In this document: piece by piece, positions 1 through 6,063 of the stretch
How positions within the stretch are numbered: the stretch's first letter is position 1
Layout of the letters: each line of letters begins with the position of its first letter
Assembly: GCA_003645915.1 (NCBI GenBank)
Contig: QNDG01000100.1
Span: 1 to 6,225, forward strand
Length of the DNA stretch: 6,225 nt
From: Candidatus Zhuqueibacterota bacterium
GTDB lineage: Bacteria > Zhuqueibacterota > QNDG01
Direction of reading: 5' to 3'
Translations under genes and position numbers: made by a program
The notes under the pieces: generated by a model
The model's input: the letters and a program-made list of their open reading frames with translations, nothing else
What the model was told of the DNA's origin: nothing
Database searches by the model: none

Positions 1-1
1 A

Positions 2-355
2 AACGAATATGAGTCCGGTAAGTACGCAACTACGCTTTTTTCTCTGAGAGAAAAGGGGACAATGATTAATATCTATGTGGGCCCATCTATCGGGGCGTAT
101 TTAAATAAACCTGATAAAAGAGTGTATGAACTGAATATACACAATGTTAAAATAAAACCTGTTTTTGTCTCTGTGAATGAAGAAAATGCTGCAGAGATTA
201 ATCCGGAGATGAAAAAGTATGCTTCTGTAAAATGGGGTTACAATCGTTCGGGTAAATTGTTGAAGATATTTATTGATGGCCGATTGGACAAATCTTACAA
301 CATAAGATTCGGCATGGAAAATGGCCAGGCAAGGAGGGGACATGGCAACAGTTGA
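2..355 (+). CDS. GH31-type alpha-glucosidase, C-terminal fragment
   Basis: The reading frame is open from the first base of the window, so this is the last 117 residues of a longer protein cut by the left edge. The ATG at 62 is an internal methionine, not a start. The fragment opens with NEYESGKYATTLFS, which resembles the conserved 'YEDDG..Y.YE.GKYS.T.F' strand after the catalytic barrel of family 31 glycoside hydrolases. It continues as beta-rich sequence (IYVGPSIGAYLNKPDKR, then a late SGKLLKIFIDG strand) typical of the distal C-terminal beta domain of that family. GH31 enzymes release glucose or xylose from alpha-glycosides; the catalytic domain lies outside the window, so substrate and active site cannot be checked. 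The last 14 bases overlap the symporter start, and symporter plus malQ downstream support an alpha-glucan role. Family call rests on pattern recognition of a short non-catalytic region; another beta-sandwich hydrolase tail is possible. Confidence 0.72.
   Translation, partial: NEYESGKYATTLFSLREKGTMINIYVGPSIGAYLNKPDKRVYELNIHNVKIKPVFVSVNEENAAEINPEMKKYASVKWGYNRSGKLLKIFIDGRLDKSYNIRFGMENGQARRGHGNS
331..337 (+). promoter_or_regulatory. Shine-Dalgarno site fixing the symporter start
   Basis: AAGGAGG lies four bases before the ATG at 342. It falls downstream of an earlier in-frame ATG at 321, which has no comparable site. The ribosome binding site therefore favours 342 as the true start. It lies inside the end of the upstream glucosidase gene, consistent with translational coupling. 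Confidence 0.8.
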
Positions 356-2555
356 TTATTTTATTGTGATTACCTATATCGTTGCAATTGTTTTTGTCGG
401 CATAATTGTTCAGCGAAAAGCATCAGCCGGTATTGATTCATATTTTCTGGGAAACAGAGGACTGCCATGGTGGGCCCTGGGTGCTTCAGGCATGGCTTCA
501 AACCTTGATGTCAGCGGAACTATGATAAATACTGCATGGATTTTTGCTCTTGGTGCTACGGGAATGTTTATAGAAATCAGAGGCGGGGTTACTCTTATAA
601 TGGCTTTTCTTATGATCTTTATGGGTAAATGGAACCGCAGAGCAAAAGTTATGACTATGGCAGAATGGATGCGTTTCAGATTCGGTTCAAAGCGGGAAGG
701 TGATGTTGCAAGACTGATTTCTGCTGTATCCATAATTATTGTAACTATTGCCATGGTTACATATTTTTCTGTAGGATCAGGTAAATTTATCAGCACCTTT
801 CTCGGCATTCCGGATATTGGAAGAATAGAGGACCCCCTTAATAAGGGTGAAATAATAAACATCGAAAATTCAATTTTAATTACCAAAGATAAGACCGTAC
901 AATTTGTCAATGAAATTAATAGAGAAAACATTGAAATCCCAATGGCTAAATCACTGGAACGCGGAATACAAAACATTGAAACCATGATTCTGTCTCTCAA
1001 AGGAAATCCTGATAATTTATCCGTGTTATCAAAACTATCGTTATCATTAAAAGATGTATCAAATTTGATAAGATCAATAGAAAGATCAAATGAGTTTAAA
1101 TCTGTAGCAGATCAAAATGGTGATGCAGGAGATTTTTCTGCAAATTTTCATGAACTGTCAAAGCAGTTCATGAACTTAAAACAACAGTTTGAAGAGTCCG
1201 TAAGTTATTCTACCTTTATAAAAGCCCAATTCCTTGCAGCTCTGATGATGATAATTCTTGCAATGATCTATACTGTTGCCAGCGGGTTGTACGGAGTTGT
1301 ATGGACAGATGTTTTTCAGGGAATCATGATATTCGGGACAATATTATATATCTGTGTAACGGCTTTTACAAATTTTACGATTCCGGAGAAATTTTTTATC
1401 TCAATACCTATGAGAGATGGTACTTTTCAGGCACTTTCAACAACAAGAGAGGCATGGACAAGTATTATCCCCTCATTTAAACTGAATTTTCCTGCTGATT
1501 CGGTTTATTCAATTTACAATCTGTTCGGAATTGCAATTCTTTTTTACCTTATTAAAGTTACAATTGAGGGAAGCGGAGGAACTTCAGGATATATGATCCA
1601 GAGATATTTTGCATCCAAAAGTGACAGGGATGCAGGACTTCTCTCTCTATTCTGGACATTCCTTCTTTCGTTCAGATGGCCCTTTATTGCATCAATTGCT
1701 GTAATGGGTGTTGTTTTCGGAACAAGCAACGGAGTAATAAACGATCCTGAGACAGTACTGCCCATTGTTATACATAAACTTGTTCCGTCAGGTATAAAAG
1801 GATTTCTCGTTGCAGGCCTGATTGCTGCAGCAATGTCAACTTTTGATTCTACGGTCAATGCAGGAGCATCTTACTGGGTAAAAGATATTTATCAGGCCTA
1901 TTTGAATCCAAAGGCATCTGAAAAGAAGTTAATGCTGCACAGCAGATGGGCGTCAATCATAATTGTTATTATGGGCCTTTTTTTCAGCCTTCTCATTAAA
2001 AACATAAATGAGATTTGGGGATGGATTACAATGAGCATCGGAGCAGGTATGATTATCCCAACCCTTGTACGCTGGTACTGGTGGAGGCTTAACGGTTATG
2101 GATTTGCAATAGGTACTGCAGCCGGGATGATAGCAGCGATTGTACAAAGGATTATGTTTCCTCATGTACCTGAGTATGTCTCGTTTGCATTTGCAAGCAG
2201 CATATCTTTTATTGCAATGCTTATCGGAACATATGCTACCAAACCTACAGATGACAATGTGCTTTTTGAGTTTTATAAAACCACCCGTCCCTTTGGATTC
2301 TGGAAAAGAATCCGTAACAAATTTCCGGAAGAGCTCCTTAAGAGAATTGATGCAGAGAACCGCAGAGATAAGCGTTCAATCTGGCTTGCAGTACCGTGGC
2401 AGCTTGTACTGTTTCTTATGTGGATAACACTTATAATGAAACAGTGGATATATTTCTTTGATCTTTTGGCAGTTCTGATAGTTTTGTCTGTGAGCCTCTA
2501 TTTTATGTGGTTCAGACACCTTTCCAAAGAAGTGAAAATAGAAGCGGAAATTTAA
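342..2555 (+). CDS. Sodium:solute symporter (SSS family) with large extracytoplasmic insertion
   Basis: This 737-residue inner-membrane protein looks like a Na+-coupled symporter of the SSS/SGLT family, probably for a sugar given its glucosidase and malQ neighbours. About 14-15 membrane segments are visible, at roughly residues 4-23, 57-77, 80-98, 123-147, 296-320, 324-343, 388-408, 440-460, 484-505, 534-553, 556-577, 584-602, 611-629, 683-699 and 702-722. Family signatures are the SYFLGNRGLPWWALGASGMA stretch (33-52), YTVASGLYGVVWTDVFQ (310-326) and MSTFDSTVNAGASYWVKDIY (498-517); S499/T500 align with the Na2-site serine/threonine pair of PutP and SglT. The start is set at 342 by AAGGAGG at 331-337; the ATG at 321 is less likely. 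The protein is longer than the usual 500-600 residues, mainly because of a hydrophilic insertion at about 157-293. Substrate cannot be deduced from sequence; sugar is inferred from context. Confidence 0.9.
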   Translation: MATVDYFIVITYIVAIVFVGIIVQRKASAGIDSYFLGNRGLPWWALGASGMASNLDVSGTMINTAWIFALGATGMFIEIRGGVTLIMAFLMIFMGKWNRRAKVMTMAEWMRFRFGSKREGDVARLISAVSIIIVTIAMVTYFSVGSGKFISTFLGIPDIGRIEDPLNKGEIINIENSILITKDKTVQFVNEINRENIEIPMAKSLERGIQNIETMILSLKGNPDNLSVLSKLSLSLKDVSNLIRSIERSNEFKSVADQNGDAGDFSANFHELSKQFMNLKQQFEESVSYSTFIKAQFLAALMMIILAMIYTVASGLYGVVWTDVFQGIMIFGTILYICVTAFTNFTIPEKFFISIPMRDGTFQALSTTREAWTSIIPSFKLNFPADSVYSIYNLFGIAILFYLIKVTIEGSGGTSGYMIQRYFASKSDRDAGLLSLFWTFLLSFRWPFIASIAVMGVVFGTSNGVINDPETVLPIVIHKLVPSGIKGFLVAGLIAAAMSTFDSTVNAGASYWVKDIYQAYLNPKASEKKLMLHSRWASIIIVIMGLFFSLLIKNINEIWGWITMSIGAGMIIPTLVRWYWWRLNGYGFAIGTAAGMIAAIVQRIMFPHVPEYVSFAFASSISFIAMLIGTYATKPTDDNVLFEFYKTTRPFGFWKRIRNKFPEELLKRIDAENRRDKRSIWLAVPWQLVLFLMWITLIMKQWIYFFDLLAVLIVLSVSLYFMWFRHLSKEVKIEAEI
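832..849 (+). repeat. Short near-palindrome at the insertion's left edge
   Basis: ACCCCCTTAATAAGGGTG contains perfect 5-bp arms CCCTT (835-839) and AAGGG (843-847) around AAT. It resembles the widely scattered CCCCCTTANTAAGGGGG class of small repeats, but here it is in frame and read as DPLNKG. One copy only in this window, so repeat status is unproven. Confidence 0.35.
1057..1070. repeat. Perfect 14-bp palindrome inside the symporter insertion
   Basis: TATCAAATTTGATA is identical to its reverse complement. A further short dyad, TTGAT-AAG-ATCAA, overlaps its right end (1065-1077). It is translated as part of the insertion, so any DNA-level role is speculative. Confidence 0.5.
1147..1174. repeat. 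Perfect 11-bp inverted repeat inside the symporter insertion
   Basis: TTCATGAACTG (1147-1157) and CAGTTCATGAA (1164-1174) are exact reverse complements separated by six bases (TCAAAG). A possible extra G:U pair would close the loop to four. The outer part TTCATGAA is itself palindromic, so TTCATGAAC also occurs as a direct repeat 20 bases apart. In mRNA this would fold into a stable hairpin within the coding region. Confidence 0.8.
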
Positions 2556-2570
2556 TAAATTGAGGAGTTT

Positions 2571-4061
2571 ATGAAAAACAGAGAAAGCGGTTTACTTCTT
2601 CATATTTCATCATTACCATCACGATTTGGTATAGGAGATTTAGGCCCTGAAGCATACAATTTTGTAGATTTTCTTAAAATGTCAGGCCAGCATTACTGGC
2701 AGATTTTGCCGTTAAATCCGACTGATCTGTATCACGATAATTCGCCGTACAGAAGTGTATCTGCATTTGCATTCAATCCTCTTTTAATCAGTCCTGAATA
2801 CTTAGTAAGGGACGGATTCATTAAGAGAGAAGATATTAACATCAATTGTGATAAGAAAGTAATTAATTACAAGAGGGTTACGGCCTGGAAGGAGAAAATT
2901 TTTGAGAAGGCATTTAATACTTTTTCTTCTGTCAGCAATAAAGAAAAATTTGAAGAATTCTGCATGAACAATCAGACATGGCTGGATGATTTTGCCCTTT
3001 TTATTGCTTTAAAAGAGTATTTCAGAGGCAGATCATGGAATAAATGGCCAGAGCCTCTTATGCTGCGTGATCAAAAAGCTCTTTCGGAAATGAGAGAAAA
3101 ACTTTCCGTACAAATTGAAAAAGTAAAATTTTTGCAGTTTGTATTTTATAGACAGTGGATGGAATTAAAAAAATATTGTAACCATAACGGCATTGAAATA
3201 ATCGGGGATATTCCCATTTATGTAACTTTTGACAGTTCGGATGTATGGACAAATTCAGAGCTTTTCAAACTTGATAAAAACAGGAATCCAATAAAAGTGG
3301 CAGGAGTGCCTCCTGATTACTTCAGCAAATCCGGTCAATTATGGAATAATCCTGTTTACAATTGGGATGCTATGAAAAAGAACAGATATAAGTGGTGGAT
3401 TGACAGGATTCGCCACAATGAAAATATATTTGACATATTCCGGATCGATCATTTCAGGGGATTTATTGCCTTTTGGGAAGTTGATGCTAAGGAAGATACT
3501 GCAAAGAACGGAACATGGGTTAAGGCTCCGGCAAAAGATTTTTTCCGTACTTTGACCTCAGAACTGCCAAAAATGTCAATAATAGCCGAGGATTTGGGAT
3601 TCATAACACCTGATGTTGTTGAAATAATTGATATCTTTAAATTTCCAGGTATGCGTGTTATACAATTCGGTTTTGGCGATGATTTCCCGGATAGTGAGCA
3701 TCTGCCGCATAATGTAATTACTAATTGTGTTTATTATACAGGAACTCATGATAATAATACTATTGTAGGATGGTTTAAAAAAGAGACTGATAAAAAGGAG
3801 CGCAAAAGGATATCAGAGTATGCAGGGGAGAAAATCACAAAAAAGAATGTTGCCGACACTATGATCAGGCTTGTAATGGATTCTCAGGCAAATATCTGTA
3901 TTATTCCGGTACAGGATATTCTTTCTCTTGATGAGAAAAGCAGAATGAACAGACCGGCAATAAATAAGGGCAATTGGCGATGGAAGCTGAGAGAAGGGCA
4001 ATTAAAAAAATCTATTGCCGGGCAATTATCAAAAATGATTAAAATTTATAACAGAGAATAA
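2571..4061 (+). CDS. malQ: 4-alpha-glucanotransferase (amylomaltase, GH77)
   Basis: This 496-residue cytoplasmic enzyme transfers alpha-1,4-glucan segments between maltodextrins, releasing glucose and making longer chains. The length matches bacterial amylomaltases of the compact type, and the sequence is full length. The N-terminal GLLLHISSLPSRFGIGDLGP (7-26) and SPYRSVSAFAFNPLLI (58-73) are family hallmarks, as are GDIPIYVTFDSSDVW (212-226) and AGVPPDYFSKSGQLWNNPVY (244-263). The GH77 catalytic residues are all present: nucleophile D293 in RIDHFRG, acid/base E340 in IIAEDLG, and the stabilising D394 in GTHDNNT. The C-terminal RMNRPAINKGNWRWKL (458-473) closes the barrel as expected. The ATG at 2571 is preceded by GAGGAG (2562-2567) with three bases between. 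The gene begins 15 bases after the symporter ends, so the two are almost certainly co-transcribed. Confidence 0.97.
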   Translation: MKNRESGLLLHISSLPSRFGIGDLGPEAYNFVDFLKMSGQHYWQILPLNPTDLYHDNSPYRSVSAFAFNPLLISPEYLVRDGFIKREDININCDKKVINYKRVTAWKEKIFEKAFNTFSSVSNKEKFEEFCMNNQTWLDDFALFIALKEYFRGRSWNKWPEPLMLRDQKALSEMREKLSVQIEKVKFLQFVFYRQWMELKKYCNHNGIEIIGDIPIYVTFDSSDVWTNSELFKLDKNRNPIKVAGVPPDYFSKSGQLWNNPVYNWDAMKKNRYKWWIDRIRHNENIFDIFRIDHFRGFIAFWEVDAKEDTAKNGTWVKAPAKDFFRTLTSELPKMSIIAEDLGFITPDVVEIIDIFKFPGMRVIQFGFGDDFPDSEHLPHNVITNCVYYTGTHDNNTIVGWFKKETDKKERKRISEYAGEKITKKNVADTMIRLVMDSQANICIIPVQDILSLDEKSRMNRPAINKGNWRWKLREGQLKKSIAGQLSKMIKIYNRE

Positions 4062-4150
4062 AGCTATTACTTATTAAGGATTTTAATTAAAATAAATGGA
4101 TTGTAAATATTAACTGTTTTCTGTGTTATTATTCCAAAGTAAAAGGCTCT

Positions 4151-4186
4151 TATAATTCTGTTAACCAGGATATAGTTTCTTTTTTT
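4151..4186 (+). terminator. Possible weak rho-independent terminator after malQ
   Basis: A 9-bp stem with one bulged A (4154) forms between 4151-4160 (TATAATTCTG) and 4166-4174 (CAGGATATA), with loop TTAAC. It includes one G:U pair and is followed by GTTTCTTTTTTT (4175-4186). The strong T-run and position about 90 bases after the malQ stop suit an intrinsic terminator, but the stem is AT-rich and weak. Confidence 0.42.
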
Positions 4187-4409
4187 ACGAATTTTTTTGT
4201 ATCAGTATAAATCTATTTTAATGGAAAATTTCAAATTTTGCATGATGAAAAAAATCAGATTGCTTCAGAATAAAATTTACTCACTATAAAATTCAATGCC
4301 TTTACTATTGCATCCGTATATCATGCAAGTGTTGATTTATGATATCAATATAAATTTAATTTTGAGTCAAAACGTGACAAGAACAACCACTGTCGCAGGC
4401 ATTTAATAA

Positions 4410-4437
4410 TTGACATTAATGAAAATAATTTTATATT
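4410..4437 (+). promoter_or_regulatory. Sigma-70-type promoter for ecfT-truA-tal
   Basis: A perfect -35 hexamer TTGACA (4410-4415) and a -10 hexamer TATATT (4432-4437, five of six matches to TATAAT) are separated by 16 bases. Transcription would start near 4444, leaving a leader of about 49 bases before the TTG start at 4493. It is the best match I found by eye in the gap and sits directly upstream of a gene group that otherwise has no promoter. Confidence 0.6.
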
Positions 4438-4492
4438 AAACACAGGGTTTAATTGCTGAAAAATTATAACTTAAACATAACAGAACATACCA

Positions 4493-5302
4493 TTGACATC
4501 GCCATTAAAAGACATTACTCTCGGAACTTATGCATACAGGGATTCTGTTGTCCACAAACTTGATCCCCGCACAAAACTGTTATGCTGCTTTTTGTTTTTA
4601 TTAGCTGCTGTTTTTATAAAAAATATTTACAGCCTTCTGGGGTATCTGTTTTTTATTGTTCTGCTATTTTTAATTGCGAAATTAAATCTGAAGATATTTC
4701 TCGGAAACATTAAAACATTTTCATGGCTTTTTATTTTAACAATAGGATTCCATGTTTTTTTTACAAAAGGCAGAATTTTATTTTGCATACCAGTTATAAA
4801 TGTAAATATTTATTCGGAAGGACTCAACAAAGGTCTTTTTTATTCATTAAGACTTATTGCTCTGATTCTAACTGCAAACATCCTGACATTAACTACATCT
4901 CCAATGGAAATAACCGACGGAATAGAGCGGTTAATAAGGCCTTTTAAAATATTCGGATTTCATTCACATGAGATAGCGATGATGTTTTCCATATCTCTCA
5001 GATTCATCCCTATTTTGATTGAGGAGTCCGACAGAATCAGAAAAGCTCAGATTTCCAGGGGGAGCAATTTTCAGAACGGATTTACCAAAAAGATCAGGCA
5101 GTTAATGCCGTTAATTATACCTCTTTTCCTTTCAGCATTTCGAAGAGCAAATGATCTTGCTTATGCAATGGATGCAAGATGTTATACAGGAACCGGCAGG
5201 ACAAATTATATAGTTTTAAAATTGGGGACAAAAGACATAGCTGCCTTTTTTTTCGCCGTTATTTTTTTGGGTGTTGCAATCTATGTTAGTAATTTTTTGT
5301 GA
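4493..5302 (+). CDS. ecfT: ECF transporter transmembrane subunit T
   Basis: EcfT (CbiQ-type) couples ATP hydrolysis by EcfA ATPases to substrate-binding S components that import vitamins or metal ions. The 269-residue length is normal. The N-terminus DITLGTYAYRDSVVHKLDPRTKLL (7-30) matches the family opening 'ITLGQY..GDSP.H.LDPRTKL'. Membrane segments appear at about 28-42, 45-62, 75-92, 116-134, 206-217 and 246-266. Two cytoplasmic coupling-helix motifs are visible: RKAQISRG (183-190), and AMDARCY (225-231), where the usual second ARG reads ARC. The start is taken as TTG at 4493 because an in-frame TAA lies 15 bases upstream (4478-4480) and the conserved N-terminus begins almost at once; no ATG fits and no clear Shine-Dalgarno site is present. 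No ATPase or S-component gene adjoins it. It overlaps truA by four bases, an adjacency known from the ecfA-ecfA'-ecfT-truA order of many Firmicutes. Confidence 0.93.
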   Translation: MTSPLKDITLGTYAYRDSVVHKLDPRTKLLCCFLFLLAAVFIKNIYSLLGYLFFIVLLFLIAKLNLKIFLGNIKTFSWLFILTIGFHVFFTKGRILFCIPVINVNIYSEGLNKGLFYSLRLIALILTANILTLTTSPMEITDGIERLIRPFKIFGFHSHEIAMMFSISLRFIPILIEESDRIRKAQISRGSNFQNGFTKKIRQLMPLIIPLFLSAFRRANDLAYAMDARCYTGTGRTNYIVLKLGTKDIAAFFFAVIFLGVAIYVSNFL

Positions 5303-6063
5303 TTATTAAAAATATAAAAATTACAATTGAGTATGACGGAACAGGTTTCAGCGGATGGCAGGTTCAGCCAGATAAAAGAACTGTACAGCAGGAGATAGAG
5401 ACAGCCTTAAAATCACTTCTTGGTTACGAGGTTAAAATTATCGGTGCCGGAAGAACGGATGCAGGAGTTCACGCTCTTGGACAAGTTGCAAATTTCAAAA
5501 TAAATTCCGATATTCCTGTAGATGCATTTAAATTCGGGTTAAAAAAATATTTACCGGACGACATTATTGTTTTAAATGCAGAACAAGTACAGTTGAATTT
5601 TAATTCGAGAAGAGACGCTGTAAAAAGAACATACAGATATGTACTGTCACGAAAAAAAAGAGCCATAGGCAGAAACTATTCATGGATGCCCCTTTTTACA
5701 TTTGATCCGGAATTGATGAAAAAAGCAGTAAGGTTTCTTCTCGGTGAACACGATTTCTCATCATTTTGCAAAGTTAAAAGTAATACAGGAGATTGTTTGT
5801 CAACTGTATTCAGAGCAGATATTATTGAAGAGGAAGAATATATTATATTTGAGATTGAAGCAATAAGATTTTTTCATAATATGATTCGAATAATTGTGGG
5901 GACTCTTCTTGAAGTAGGAAGAGGTACTATTGATATTGATGATTTTAATAATATATTAAATAACAGGGACAGAACAAAGGCCGGGCCAACTGTTCCGCCC
6001 AAAGGTCTTTTTCTGGTTAATGTTGAATATCCTAAAAATAAATTTAATCCGGAGGAGAAATGA
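5299..6063 (+). CDS. truA: tRNA pseudouridine(38-40) synthase TruA
   Basis: TruA isomerises uridines 38, 39 and 40 in the anticodon arm of tRNAs to pseudouridine. The 254 residues match the family's usual size. The N-terminal strand KITIEYDGTGFSGWQVQP (7-24) is typical, and GAGRTDAGVHALGQV (49-63) carries the catalytic aspartate D54. RTYRYVL (110-116) holds the conserved active-site tyrosine Y112, FFHNMIRIIVGTLLEVGRG (191-209) matches the second-half core, and AGPTVPPKGLFL (228-239) the C-terminal signature. The start is GTG at 5299, overlapping the ecfT stop in GTGA. With no Shine-Dalgarno site in the T-rich preceding bases, translation probably depends on coupling to ecfT. The gene ends overlapping the next start in ATGA. 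Nothing is missing or broken. Confidence 0.97.
   Translation: MIIKNIKITIEYDGTGFSGWQVQPDKRTVQQEIETALKSLLGYEVKIIGAGRTDAGVHALGQVANFKINSDIPVDAFKFGLKKYLPDDIIVLNAEQVQLNFNSRRDAVKRTYRYVLSRKKRAIGRNYSWMPLFTFDPELMKKAVRFLLGEHDFSSFCKVKSNTGDCLSTVFRADIIEEEEYIIFEIEAIRFFHNMIRIIVGTLLEVGRGTIDIDDFNNILNNRDRTKAGPTVPPKGLFLVNVEYPKNKFNPEEK

Larger units (their letters stand above)
810..1220 (+). other. Hydrophilic helical insertion domain in the symporter (TM4-TM5 loop)
   Basis: Residues about 157-293 of the symporter lack any membrane segment and interrupt the family core between YFSVGSGKFISTFLGIP and FLAALMMIILAMIYTVASG. By analogy with SGLT-type topology the TM4-TM5 loop faces outside the cytoplasm. Three amphipathic stretches with roughly heptad-spaced hydrophobics are visible at about 203-220, 226-249 and 266-287, suggesting a small helical bundle or coiled coil. 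By hand count GC is about 31% over 841-1200, against about 42% over 421-780 of the same gene; part of that may follow from the Lys/Asn/Ile/Glu-rich composition. I do not recognise a named domain here. Confidence 0.7.
4062..4492. other. Intergenic region, 431 bp, very AT-rich, no gene seen
   Basis: Hand count gives about 24% GC over 4081-4440. It contains a possible terminator (4151-4186), small dyads at 4308-4328, 4332-4348 and 4366-4378, and a sigma-70-like promoter (4410-4437). The longest plausible reading frame I noticed is 22 codons at 4221-4289, without a ribosome binding site. I saw no recognisable riboswitch core (TPP or cobalamin), no tRNA and no ECF ATPase remnant. Confidence 0.7.

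Noticed and set aside
321..341. Symporter start at the ATG at 321
   Set aside because: It would translate through the AAGGAGG site at 331-337, which is correctly placed for the ATG at 342; the extra residues ARQGGD look unlike the family N-terminus.
62..355. A separate 97-residue gene starting at the ATG at 62
   Set aside because: The same frame is open back to the first base and the extra 20 residues (NEYESGKYATTLFS and onward) look like GH31 C-terminal sequence, so this ATG is internal.
410..1000. Long minus-strand reading frame opposite the symporter
   Set aside because: It lies entirely within a clearly conserved plus-strand transporter gene and its translation has no recognisable motif; it is an antisense shadow.
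1821..1834. Perfect 14-bp palindrome ATTGCTGCAGCAAT in the symporter
   Set aside because: It falls on the conserved IAAAM residues and follows from alternating GCT/GCA alanine codons, so coding constraint explains it.
2295..2313. 7-bp inverted repeat GGATTCT/AGAATCC late in the symporter gene
   Set aside because: Short enough to occur by chance, far from the gene end and without a T-run, so not a terminator.
4221..4289. Tiny 22-codon reading frame (MENFKFCMMKKIRLL and onward) in the gap
   Set aside because: No ribosome binding site, no recognisable motif, and AT-rich noise commonly yields such frames.
4381..4400. Possible cobalamin-type riboswitch element near CCACTGTCGCAGGC
   Set aside because: Only a CTG-TCG-CAG mini-hairpin is visible, it lies upstream of the predicted transcription start, and the B12-box and core pairings are missing.
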